Under the pieces are notes generated by a model. That model saw only the letters and a program-made list of their open reading frames with translations, did not search any database and was not told the origin of the DNA. Of a stretch of 64,000 nucleotides of DNA, positions 1 to 8,031 are shown in pieces. Made by a program: the position numbers and the translations under genes. Position 1 is the first letter of the stretch. Every line of letters starts with the position of its first letter. Source of the DNA: Sporanaerobacter acetigenes DSM 13106 (lineage in GTDB: Bacteria > Bacillota > Clostridia > Tissierellales > Sporanaerobacteraceae); contig NZ_FQXR01000005.1 in the NCBI RefSeq assembly GCF_900130025.1, positions 124,001 to 188,000 on the forward strand. Reading direction: 5' to 3'.

Positions 1-392
1 ACCCACAAACTCACTCTTTTGAAGGCGGACAGATTATAGATATTGAAAACATTTTAGATATGATAAAGAAAAATCCATTGCTAGATGGCATCACTTTTAG
101 TGGGGGTGACCCTTTTGAGCAGGCAGAAAGTTTTGCGGTACTTGGAGGAAAAGTTAAGGCTATGGGATTAAATGTCATGAGTTATACAGGTTATACTTAT
201 GAAGAAATATTGGAAGGTATGGATAAAAGACCTGAGTGGAAAGAACTTTTGTATGTAACGGATATACTGGTTGATGGACCTTTTGATATAAATAAGAAAA
301 GCATGATGTTGAAGTTTAAAGGTTCATCAAATCAGAGAATAATTGATGTGAAAGAATCTTTAACGAGCAATGAAGTGGTGATTTTTGATTAA
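1..392 (+). CDS. nrdG: Anaerobic ribonucleotide reductase activating protein, C-terminal part
   Basis: This is the 3' part of a radical SAM activase that installs the glycyl radical on the anaerobic class III ribonucleotide reductase NrdD. The reading frame is open from base 3 with no start, so the gene begins before the window and the CxxxCxxC iron-sulfur motif is outside it. The visible part has the NPQT-like lead (PQTHSFEGGQ), the SAM-binding segment ITFSGGDPFEQ and the typical NrdG ending with KFKGSSNQRIIDV. The ATG at 60 is internal to the domain and is not the real start. An intrinsic terminator follows at once, so nrdG is probably the last gene of its operon, with nrdD expected upstream. 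The family assignment is firm. Confidence 0.9.
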   Translation, partial: PQTHSFEGGQIIDIENILDMIKKNPLLDGITFSGGDPFEQAESFAVLGGKVKAMGLNVMSYTGYTYEEILEGMDKRPEWKELLYVTDILVDGPFDINKKSMMLKFKGSSNQRIIDVKESLTSNEVVIFD

Positions 393-402
393 TTCAAATA
401 GT

Positions 403-434
403 AAAAAGCATCTACAAAAGTAGATGCTTTTTTA
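403..434 (+). terminator. Intrinsic terminator after nrdG
   Basis: A perfect hairpin (AGCATCTAC, loop AAAA, GTAGATGCT) is followed by TTTTTTATT. It lies just after the nrdG stop and ends that transcription unit. Confidence 0.85.
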
Positions 435-523
435 TTATCTTATGGTATTATAAAATAAGGACGAGATTGAAGTGTTTTAACAATACTAGAAGAAAGTAAT
501 TAGTCGAAATCAGAGGTGGTTTT

Positions 524-1735
524 GTGAAGAAAATATTGCATATAATATCACAATATCCAGGGAAAACAGGAAGTGGAGTGTATTTAAGAGCTCTTATGAA
601 TGAAGCTAGCAAGAAGGGATATAGTCAAAGTCTTATAGCAGGTATATCAAAGGATGATGATTTAGTTTTAGATAATATAGATAAAAAATATTTTTATCCT
701 GTGGTATTTAATACTGAAGCTCTTCCATTTTCTATAGTGGGGATGAGTGATATTATGCCTTATGAAAGCACTAGATATAAGGATATGACCGATGAAATGT
801 TTCAAAATTGGGAAAAGGCTTTTAGTAGGAGTATAGGGAAGGCTTTAGATGAGTTTAAACCAGATATTATTATATCTCATCATCTATGGATACTTACTTC
901 TCTTGTGAGAAAGCTTACACAAGACATCCCATTGGTTTCTATATGCCATGGTACAGATATAAGACAGTTTGAAATGTGCCCTAGGTATAGGGAATATGTC
1001 TTGGAAGGATGTAGCGGTATTGACAATGTACTTGCACTAAACGAATTTCAAAAGGAAAAAATAGTTGATATTTACAGAATAAGTAGGGAAAAGATTTCTG
1101 TCGTAGGTGGTGGATTTGATTCAGATATATTTTATCCATCAAGAAAAGAATTTGTTAAAGATAGAATTAGACTTATATATGCAGGGAAAATAAGCTGTTC
1201 TAAAGGCGTACTATCGTTAATTAGAGCTTATGACGGATTAGATACATTAGAGAATATAGAACTCTATATTGCAGGTTCTGGAAGTGGAAAAGAAGCAAAG
1301 ATTATAAAAAGTGCTGGAGAAAAATCTAAGAATAAAATTATATTTACTGGAGAAGTATCTCAAGCTGTCCTTGGAGATTTATTTCGGGAAAGTCAAATAT
1401 TTGTACTTCCGTCTTTTTATGAAGGGCTTTCCTTGGTGACCATTGAAGCCCTTGCTTGTGGACTTAGAGTCGTTGCAACGGATATACCTGGACTTAAAAA
1501 TTTTTTGGGGGATACTATAAATAGTAGTGGTATTATACAATATGTACCACTGCCTAATATGGTAGATGCAGATACGCCAGATAGTAGTGAGATTAATATA
1601 TTTGAAGAAAGACTAAAAAACGCAATGAAAATGCAAATACATGAGTTTGAAAAATATGGGAATGTAGAAGATGAAAAAGTTTTTCAAGATATAAAGGATA
1701 TGTCTTGGGAAAATATTTTCAATAAAATACTTTGA
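524..1735 (+). CDS. Glycosyltransferase family 4 protein
   Basis: This is a predicted cytoplasmic, retaining GT-B glycosyltransferase that transfers a sugar from a nucleotide-sugar donor; the acceptor is unknown. The N-terminal half carries a Gly-rich loop (PGKTGSGVYLRAL) and the C-terminal half the donor site, with LIYAGKISCSKGV at about residue 220 and the EX7E signature in YEGLSLVTIEALACG at about 305. The length of 403 aa is normal for GT4. The start is GTG at 524, placed after AGAGGTGG. No other cell-envelope sugar genes adjoin it, so the pathway cannot be read from context. It may be co-transcribed with the methionine sulfoxide reductase gene 14 bases downstream. The family is firm; the substrate is unknown. 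Confidence 0.85.
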   Translation: MKKILHIISQYPGKTGSGVYLRALMNEASKKGYSQSLIAGISKDDDLVLDNIDKKYFYPVVFNTEALPFSIVGMSDIMPYESTRYKDMTDEMFQNWEKAFSRSIGKALDEFKPDIIISHHLWILTSLVRKLTQDIPLVSICHGTDIRQFEMCPRYREYVLEGCSGIDNVLALNEFQKEKIVDIYRISREKISVVGGGFDSDIFYPSRKEFVKDRIRLIYAGKISCSKGVLSLIRAYDGLDTLENIELYIAGSGSGKEAKIIKSAGEKSKNKIIFTGEVSQAVLGDLFRESQIFVLPSFYEGLSLVTIEALACGLRVVATDIPGLKNFLGDTINSSGIIQYVPLPNMVDADTPDSSEINIFEERLKNAMKMQIHEFEKYGNVEDEKVFQDIKDMSWENIFNKIL

Positions 1736-1749
1736 GGGGGAAATAAGAA

Positions 1750-2250
1750 ATGTTTAAGTTAGGACCTTTAAAAAAGATGACAGATGAGGAAAAATATAGG
1801 TATATGCTTATACTTTTAAAAGGACAATTAAGTTCAGAACAAGATGAAATTGCCAATCTTTCGAATGCTTCTGCTATAGTTATGACTTGTGTAGATAAGT
1901 TGAATTGGGCAGGATTTTATATATTGAGAGGCAAAGAATTAGTTCTCGGGCCTTTTCAAGGACTTCCAGCTTGCAATAGAATTCAAATGGGAAAGGGAGT
2001 ATGTGGTACTAGTTTAGCCAATAGAACTACGCAGAAAATTGAAGATGTTCATGTTTTTCCAGGTCATATAGCTTGTGATGAAGCTTCTAGATCGGAATTG
2101 GTCATACCTATTGTCAAAAATGATGTGCCTTATGGAGTTCTTGACTTAGACAGCCCTTATGTGGGAAGGTTTACTGAGCTAGAGGAAAAATATTTGATTA
2201 AATTTGTTGAAGTATTGAATAAATATATAAATTGGCAGAATATATTGTAA
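1750..2250 (+). CDS. msrC: Free methionine-(R)-sulfoxide reductase (GAF domain)
   Basis: A single GAF-domain protein of 166 aa of the fRMsr family, which reduces free methionine-R-sulfoxide in the cytoplasm using thioredoxin. The signature runs WAGFYIL, then GPFQGLPAC, GKGVCGTS, and VHVFPGHIACDEASRSELVIP. The three conserved cysteines of the family (in PAC, GVCG and IACD) are all present, so it should be catalytically competent. It starts at ATG 1750 behind GAGGGGGAAA, 14 bases after the glycosyltransferase, and probably shares its transcript. In an anaerobe the likely role is recovery from oxygen exposure. The gene name follows E. coli msrC (yebR). Confidence 0.88.
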   Translation: MFKLGPLKKMTDEEKYRYMLILLKGQLSSEQDEIANLSNASAIVMTCVDKLNWAGFYILRGKELVLGPFQGLPACNRIQMGKGVCGTSLANRTTQKIEDVHVFPGHIACDEASRSELVIPIVKNDVPYGVLDLDSPYVGRFTELEEKYLIKFVEVLNKYINWQNIL

Positions 2251-2320
2251 GCACGGTTAAATAAACTGCAAGTAAGTACTCGTTTATGGTGATATAACTG
2301 GATTTGAACGGTAGCAAAAC

Positions 2321-2349
2321 TTGACTTAATTTTCAGTAAGTTATACTAT
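2321..2349 (+). promoter_or_regulatory. Vegetative promoter of ppdK
   Basis: TTGACT (2321-2326) and TACTAT (2344-2349) are separated by 17 bases, a near-consensus sigma-A promoter. It leaves a leader of roughly 110 bases before the ppdK start at 2467. Confidence 0.6.
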
Positions 2350-2393
2350 AGTCTTGTTAGGGTATGGTTATTTTGGTATGTCAAACCATGGAG

Positions 2394-2430
2394 GCAGTCT
2401 AAAATTTACAGGACTTTAGTATTAGACTGC
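2394..2430 (+). promoter_or_regulatory. Hairpin in the ppdK leader
   Basis: GCAGTCTAA (2394-2402) and TTAGACTGC (2422-2430) form a perfect 9-bp stem with a 19-base loop, inside the predicted 5' untranslated region of ppdK. A weaker ATGGTT/AACCAT pairing lies just upstream. No U-run follows, so it is not a plain terminator. It could control translation or message stability, or bind a protein. I recognise no known riboswitch class here. The rest of the 216-base gap (2251-2466) holds only the promoter. Confidence 0.45.
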
Positions 2431-2466
2431 AAAAGTGGGACTATTATTTTAGAAGGGGGACTATTT

Positions 2467-5088
2467 ATGACCAGGTATGTTTATCAATTTTGTGATGGAA
2501 ACAAAGACATGAAGGATTTATTAGGAGGGAAAGGTGCCAATTTATCAGAAATGACTAAAATAGGACTTCCGGTGCCTCCAGGAATAACAATTACAACAGA
2601 AGCTTGTAAGAGATTTTATGAAAAAGGACAAAAGATTGATTCAGATCTGGAAAAAGAAATTTGTGAAAATCTTGAAAAATTAGAAGAAAAGATGGGGAAA
2701 AAACTTGGCGACAAGGAAAATCCACTATTGCTTTCCGTTAGATCTGGTGCTCCAATTTCTATGCCAGGGATGATGGATACAATATTAAACTTAGGATTGA
2801 ATGATGAGTCAGTGAAAGGGTTTTCTAAGGCGATATCCAATGAAAGAACAGCTTATGACAGCTATAGAAGACTTATTCAGATGTTTGGCGATGTTGTCAT
2901 GAAAATTCCATCTGAGAAATTTGAAGAAGTACTAGATGATATAAAGAAGAGCAATGGATATAAAGATGATACTGAGCTTACAATTGATGATTTAAAAGAA
3001 GTAGTAGATAGATATAAGACTATATTTAAGGAAAATGCAGGAATTGATTTTCCACAGGATTCAAGAAAACAGATGATGATGGCTGTAGAAGCTGTATTTA
3101 GCTCATGGGAAAATGATAGAGCTATAACTTATAGAAATATAAATGGTATACCTCACACTTTAGGCACTGCTGTAAATATACAGAGCATGGTGTTTGGAAA
3201 TATGGGAAATGATTCTGCTACAGGAGTATTGTTCACAAGAAATCCTGCTACAGGAGCTAAAGGGCTTTATGGAGAATTTCTTGTAAATGCACAAGGAGAG
3301 GATGTAGTTGCAGGTATCAGAACTCCTCAATTTATTGATGAAATGGAAAACGTATTTCCAGATAAATATAGAGAAATTGAAGAGGTTGCACAAAAATTGG
3401 AAAGACACTATAAAGATATGCAGGATGTTGAATTCACTATTGAAAAAGGCAAACTCTACATGCTACAAACGAGAAATGGCAAGAGAACTGGTGCAGCTGC
3501 TGTAAATATTGCCGTAGATATGGTGGAGGAAGGATTTATTGACAAGAAGACTGCGGTACTTAGAGTTGAACCATTGAGTGTTAAGCAATTGTTGCATCCA
3601 GCTTTTGATGAAGTTGAACTTCAGAAAGCTAAAAAGATAACTAAAGGATTAGCTGCATCTCCAGGTGCTGCTTATGGAAAGATTTATTTTACATCTGAAG
3701 AGGTTGTAGCAGCTGCTGAAAGAGGAGAAAATGCAATTTTAGTTAGAACTGAAACTTCTCCAGAAGATATTGATGGAATGTCCAAAGCAAAAGGATTTTT
3801 GACGGCAAGAGGAGGAATGACTTCTCATGCAGCAGTAGTTGCAAGACAATTTGGGAAAAGCTGTATATCTGGATGTAGTGAATTAGTTGTAAATGAAAAG
3901 GCTAAAAAGTTTTCTGTAAAGGGTGTAGAATACAAAGAAGGAGATTATATATCCTTAGACGGAAATACTGGATGTATTTATGAAGGAAAAATCCAAACTA
4001 AAGAAGCTGAAATCACAGGAAATTTAAATAAATTGTTGACTTGGGCAGATGAATTTAGAAGATTGGAAATTTGGACCAATGTAGATAAGGCAAAGGACTT
4101 GGAAAGAGCCCTTGAATTTGGAGCAGAAGGTATAGGACTTTGTAGAACTGAGCATATGTTCTTTGGAGAAGATAGAATTAAATATGTGAGAAGAATGATC
4201 CTTACAGATGATATTGAAGAAGAAATGAAGGTATTAGATAAATTGTTTGAATTCCAAAAGAAAGATTTTTACAATTTATTCAAGCATATGGATGGAAGAC
4301 AAGTAATAATAAGACTTTTAGATATGCCACTTCATGAGTTTTTACCTGTCAGGGATAAAGACATAGAAGCTTTGTCCAAAGAAATGAATAAAGATTTTGA
4401 TGAATTAAAACACAAAGTATCAAGTTTAAAAGAGTTCAATCCAATGCTTGGACATAGAGGATGTAGACTTGGTATGACTAATCCTGAAATATATAGAATG
4501 CAAGTAAGAGCTATAATTACAGCTGTGACAGAACTAGAAAAAGAGCTTAATATCACATTAAGACCACAAATAATGATACCCTTGGTTGGGATAGAAGAAG
4601 AAATAGCTTCAATAAGAAAGAATGTTACAGAAGTAGCAGATGAGATAATAGAAAGAGAAAATAGCAAATTGGTATATGAAGTAGGTACTATGATAGAAAT
4701 TCCAAGAGCTGCACTTATGGCAGATAAAATTGCAAAACATGCGGATTTCTTTTCTTTTGGAACAAATGATTTAACTCAAATGACTTTTGGATTCTCAAGA
4801 GATGACGCAGATGCTTATTTGAAATCTTATGTAAAACAATGTGTACTTGAAATAAGCCCATTTGAATCTATAGACACAGAAGGCGTTGGAAAGCTCATGG
4901 ATATAGCTGTTAGATTGGGGAGAGAGACAAATCCAAAACTTCACATTGGTATATGTGGGGAACATGGAGGAGATCCTAAATCCATACAATTCTGTGACAA
5001 GATAGGTCTAGATTATGTGTCTTGTTCACCATTTTTAGTACCAGTAGCTAGACTAGCTGCTGCTCAAGCAGCTATAAAAAATAATTAA
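2467..5088 (+). CDS. ppdK: Pyruvate, phosphate dikinase
   Basis: PPDK reversibly interconverts pyruvate, ATP and phosphate with phosphoenolpyruvate, AMP and pyrophosphate. In anaerobes it often works glycolytically or supplies PEP. The 873 aa are full length. The order is N-terminal ATP-grasp domain (LGGKGANLSEM at about 20; LLSVRSGAPISMPGMMDT at about 90), phosphohistidine swivel domain with the catalytic His in GGMTSHAAVVARQFG at about 455, and C-terminal PEP/pyruvate TIM barrel (GLCRTEHMF; GTNDLTQM; GICGEHGGDP). The start is ATG 2467 after AGAAGGGGG. It is monocistronic between its own promoter with a structured leader and a strong terminator. No PPDK regulatory kinase/phosphatase gene lies beside it. 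Confidence 0.97.
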   Translation: MTRYVYQFCDGNKDMKDLLGGKGANLSEMTKIGLPVPPGITITTEACKRFYEKGQKIDSDLEKEICENLEKLEEKMGKKLGDKENPLLLSVRSGAPISMPGMMDTILNLGLNDESVKGFSKAISNERTAYDSYRRLIQMFGDVVMKIPSEKFEEVLDDIKKSNGYKDDTELTIDDLKEVVDRYKTIFKENAGIDFPQDSRKQMMMAVEAVFSSWENDRAITYRNINGIPHTLGTAVNIQSMVFGNMGNDSATGVLFTRNPATGAKGLYGEFLVNAQGEDVVAGIRTPQFIDEMENVFPDKYREIEEVAQKLERHYKDMQDVEFTIEKGKLYMLQTRNGKRTGAAAVNIAVDMVEEGFIDKKTAVLRVEPLSVKQLLHPAFDEVELQKAKKITKGLAASPGAAYGKIYFTSEEVVAAAERGENAILVRTETSPEDIDGMSKAKGFLTARGGMTSHAAVVARQFGKSCISGCSELVVNEKAKKFSVKGVEYKEGDYISLDGNTGCIYEGKIQTKEAEITGNLNKLLTWADEFRRLEIWTNVDKAKDLERALEFGAEGIGLCRTEHMFFGEDRIKYVRRMILTDDIEEEMKVLDKLFEFQKKDFYNLFKHMDGRQVIIRLLDMPLHEFLPVRDKDIEALSKEMNKDFDELKHKVSSLKEFNPMLGHRGCRLGMTNPEIYRMQVRAIITAVTELEKELNITLRPQIMIPLVGIEEEIASIRKNVTEVADEIIERENSKLVYEVGTMIEIPRAALMADKIAKHADFFSFGTNDLTQMTFGFSRDDADAYLKSYVKQCVLEISPFESIDTEGVGKLMDIAVRLGRETNPKLHIGICGEHGGDPKSIQFCDKIGLDYVSCSPFLVPVARLAAAQAAIKNN

Positions 5089-5093
5089 TGAGT

Positions 5094-5123
5094 AAAATAG
5101 CGTGGCAGTTGCCACGCTATTTT
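5094..5123. terminator. Bidirectional terminator between ppdK and the transglutaminase-like gene
   Basis: A long perfect stem (AAAATAGCGTGGCA, loop GT, TGCCACGCTATTTT) has T-runs on both strands. It serves the convergent ppdK and the minus-strand gene that ends at 5131. Confidence 0.9.
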
Positions 5124-5130
5124 ATTCATT

Positions 5131-6486
5131 TTAAATTTCCTGAGCTTCTATTATTTCAAGTATAGTTTCGTATTCTTGTGATTCTAAAAATCTATCATTG
5201 TATTCTATTTCACCTACTTGATTGTCACAGAAATCTTGTCTGAAATGTTTTTTAGAGGGCAAGAATTCATAATTCACATCAGAATTAGCTACCATTCTAA
5301 ATGGATCAAGATTTCCAAAATAGAAGTTCCATCTTTCCTCATTTTTGTTTCTAAGAGCTCCTCCTCCAAAGGATGGATCAGCAAAAATCCAACCATAAGG
5401 TTCTATATAAAATTCAGCCCAGTCATGGCATCCTATATATTGTGGATTTACATATAATCCAGATTGCCATCTTGCAGGGATTCCGACAATTCTACATAAG
5501 GTTATAAATAGTAGAGCTTGTACACCACAATCGCCTTTTAAGTTGTAAGCACAGTATTCAGGAACATTTATTATAGTTGCATATTGAGGCATATAGGAAT
5601 ATTTCACATTTTGTGTTATATAGTCATATATTTTTCTTGCTTTTAGAAGAGGATTAGTTTCATTTCCTACAATTTTATCAGCCAATTGAACTAAAAATGG
5701 TGTAAATCTTATATGAGGAAGCCTTTCTTCAGTATAGAAATTTGGTTGTTCTTTTGAAATTATATTTGGGTCAAATTTTGTATATTTTACATGATTTTCA
5801 TAAGTATATTCTACAGTGAATATTTCTTCTCCTTTTACTTCTGTTTCAAAATATATGGTTCTTTGAGGATAATTTTCTGGTGAAATATATTTTGGTTCAT
5901 GAGAAGTACTGAGTATTTTTATATTTTTTATTTGTTGAGCATTTTGAGGAATAGGAATGTGTACTCTTACAGTTTCTCCAATTCTTGCATGCTCTCCATT
6001 TAATTTGATGCCTGTTTTTAAATGGAAGAAGTATTTTTTTTCTTTTCCATTTATCATTTCTTCTACAGTTTTTGAAAGTATTTGGCTATCATTATTTTCC
6101 TCATCTTTTTCAATAAGTCTGTCTTTAAGATTTGTATTGACTTTTATCATATTGTCTAAAAAAGAGTGGATGAATTTAACTTTTCCATTGACATAAATCC
6201 ATTCTGCATAGCCTTCGTCCTTCATGATTTCTAGTTCATCTTTTGAAAAATCACTTATTTTTTTTGAAGCCAATTCTAGTGCTTCATCATAGCTATAGAT
6301 ATAGTCTTCTTTTAGCCTTCGAATTCTATCTTTTTCATATACAAGTCTTTCTTTAAGAATAGTAGGAATATTTCTATTCATGTAAAGTTCTATTAAATGT
6401 AGTGCCTTGTTAAAATCTCCATGATATTCAGCTTTCCTCACATCTTCAGGAAGGTCAACTACTAAAGATTTTAATATTTCCATCAT
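5131..6486 (-). CDS. Transglutaminase-like domain protein
   Basis: A 451-aa protein with a C-terminal transglutaminase-like cysteine-protease fold. The triad is visible: Cys in KGDCGVQALLF, His in GCHDWAEFYIEP and Asp in WIFADPSFGG. The middle region (about 150-260) is beta-rich and typical of the domain found before bacterial transglutaminase cores. The N-terminal 130 residues are charged and helical. There is no signal peptide or membrane segment, so it is predicted to be cytoplasmic, where such proteins more likely act as peptidases or amidases than cross-linkers. The substrate is unknown. It stands alone, divergent from the DNA methyltransferase gene across a 154-base gap. Confidence 0.8.
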   Translation of the reverse strand: MMEILKSLVVDLPEDVRKAEYHGDFNKALHLIELYMNRNIPTILKERLVYEKDRIRRLKEDYIYSYDEALELASKKISDFSKDELEIMKDEGYAEWIYVNGKVKFIHSFLDNMIKVNTNLKDRLIEKDEENNDSQILSKTVEEMINGKEKKYFFHLKTGIKLNGEHARIGETVRVHIPIPQNAQQIKNIKILSTSHEPKYISPENYPQRTIYFETEVKGEEIFTVEYTYENHVKYTKFDPNIISKEQPNFYTEERLPHIRFTPFLVQLADKIVGNETNPLLKARKIYDYITQNVKYSYMPQYATIINVPEYCAYNLKGDCGVQALLFITLCRIVGIPARWQSGLYVNPQYIGCHDWAEFYIEPYGWIFADPSFGGGALRNKNEERWNFYFGNLDPFRMVANSDVNYEFLPSKKHFRQDFCDNQVGEIEYNDRFLESQEYETILEIIEAQEI

Positions 6487-6640
6487 TTCACCCCCGAAAT
6501 AATATATTAATTGAATTATATCATTAAACTAATGATGATTAAAAGATATAAAATTCAGAAATAATAATATTTCATATCTTGAAGGTATTTATTAAAACAT
6601 GTAGAATACAGATAAGACAAAGATTTTAGGAGGATGCAAT

Positions 6641-8002
6641 TTGCTTAGGGAAATTGTTGATATTATAAGTGAAGGGAAAAGAGAAGTTGAGAATTTGCTA
6701 AAAGAGGACACGAAAAAATTTGAAACAGTAGAAATAGTAGGGGAATACAATGAAGAAAAATTGACTAACAGATTTATATCTGGAGATAATATATACATAA
6801 TGAATGCTCTACTAAAGGGAAATGGCTGCACATCTATGAAAGAAAAAATTGATCTTATATATATTGATCCACCTTTTTTATCAAAAGCTGATTACAATTC
6901 AAAAATAGTATTGCCATTAGATGATGAATTGGTGACTATTGAAAATTTTGCTTATTCAGATACATGGAAAGAAGGCGATATTTCATATCTTAAGATGTTA
7001 TATAAAAGACTGTTACTTATGAGAGAACTTTTGAGTGACAGGGGAAGTATTTATCTCCATTTGGACTGGCATGTAGTGCACTATGCAAAAGTACTAATGG
7101 ATGAAATATTTGGAGAAGATATGTTTTTAAACGAAATAATTTGGAGTTATAAATCAGGAGGAGTCAGTAAAAAATATTTTTCAAGGAAACATGATACTAT
7201 TCTACTATATTCAAAGACTAAAGATTATATATTTAATGCGCAAAAAGAAAAATCGTACAATAGGGGTTTTAAGCCTTATAGATTTAAAGGAGTAAGTGAA
7301 TATGAAGATGAAATGGGATGGTACACTTTGGTCAATATGAAAGATGTTTGGAATATTGATATGGTAGGTAGAACATCTAGTGAAAGAGTGGGATATGGGA
7401 CCCAAAAACCTGAAAAGCTTCTTGAAAGAATTATATTGGCTTCTTCAGATGAAGATTCAATAGTTGCAGATTTTTTTGCAGGTAGTGGTACTACAGCGGT
7501 TGTGGCAGAAAAGTACAATAGGAAATGGATATTATCTGATTTAGGATATACATCTTTACAAACCACTAAAAAAAGACTTATGGATATAGAATCTGAGGGA
7601 TTTATCCATGAAAAAATCGAAGAATTTTCTGTACCTAAAGGTGGAAAATTAAAAATACATTCAATAGACAAAAAAAGTTTTGAGTTCGATACGAAAATTA
7701 TTAGCATTAATTTGGAAGGATATGAAATAGATATAGATAATATTCCCATTGAAGAAAAATATAAGGATATTTTATATAAAGTTATGCTTAAAGATTCTCT
7801 TGCACTTATAGATATTATAAGTATAGATCCAGATTATGATGGGAAAATTTTTAGAAGTAGATGGCAAAGTAAAAGAGATAGAGAAAGCTATAAAATTCCT
7901 GACAAAATTGAGTTGGAATTATTGAAAAAGCCAAAAAGAAGTATTGGAATAAAGATTATAGATGTATTTGGATTTGAAAGTGAGTATATTATAGAAGTAT
8001 GA
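6641..8002 (+). CDS. Site-specific DNA adenine methyltransferase (type III Mod-like, orphan)
   Basis: A DNA N6-adenine (or N4-cytosine) methyltransferase. Catalytic motif IV, DLIYIDPPFLSK (about 77), comes before the SAM-binding motif I, DFFAGSGTTAV (about 277), the beta-type order shared with type III Mod subunits. A GYGTQKPEKLLERII segment precedes motif I, as usual. A C-terminal extension of about 120 aa (about 335-453) may help target recognition. The start is TTG 6641 placed by AGGAGG seven bases upstream; no ATG fits. No restriction endonuclease, Res helicase or specificity gene adjoins: the neighbours are a transglutaminase-like gene and a dipeptidase. An orphan epigenetic role or a decayed restriction system are both possible. 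Confidence 0.88.
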   Translation: MLREIVDIISEGKREVENLLKEDTKKFETVEIVGEYNEEKLTNRFISGDNIYIMNALLKGNGCTSMKEKIDLIYIDPPFLSKADYNSKIVLPLDDELVTIENFAYSDTWKEGDISYLKMLYKRLLLMRELLSDRGSIYLHLDWHVVHYAKVLMDEIFGEDMFLNEIIWSYKSGGVSKKYFSRKHDTILLYSKTKDYIFNAQKEKSYNRGFKPYRFKGVSEYEDEMGWYTLVNMKDVWNIDMVGRTSSERVGYGTQKPEKLLERIILASSDEDSIVADFFAGSGTTAVVAEKYNRKWILSDLGYTSLQTTKKRLMDIESEGFIHEKIEEFSVPKGGKLKIHSIDKKSFEFDTKIISINLEGYEIDIDNIPIEEKYKDILYKVMLKDSLALIDIISIDPDYDGKIFRSRWQSKRDRESYKIPDKIELELLKKPKRSIGIKIIDVFGFESEYIIEV

Positions 8003-8031
8003 ATGTTTAACTTTATGAAGGAGGGTTTTGT

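Noticed and set aside
2251-2466. Riboswitch before ppdK
   Set aside because: The hairpins match no riboswitch core I know and no terminator/antiterminator pair is visible; listed only as a structured leader.
2616-2840. Minus-strand open frame inside ppdK, and dozens of similar frames elsewhere
   Set aside because: They lie opposite or out of frame to well-supported genes, lack ribosome sites and have low-complexity Ser/Phe/Ile composition typical of antisense reading of AT-rich genes.
6641-8002. Complete type III restriction-modification system
   Set aside because: Only the Mod-like gene is present; the flanking genes are not Res, and no remnant of a helicase-nuclease was seen.
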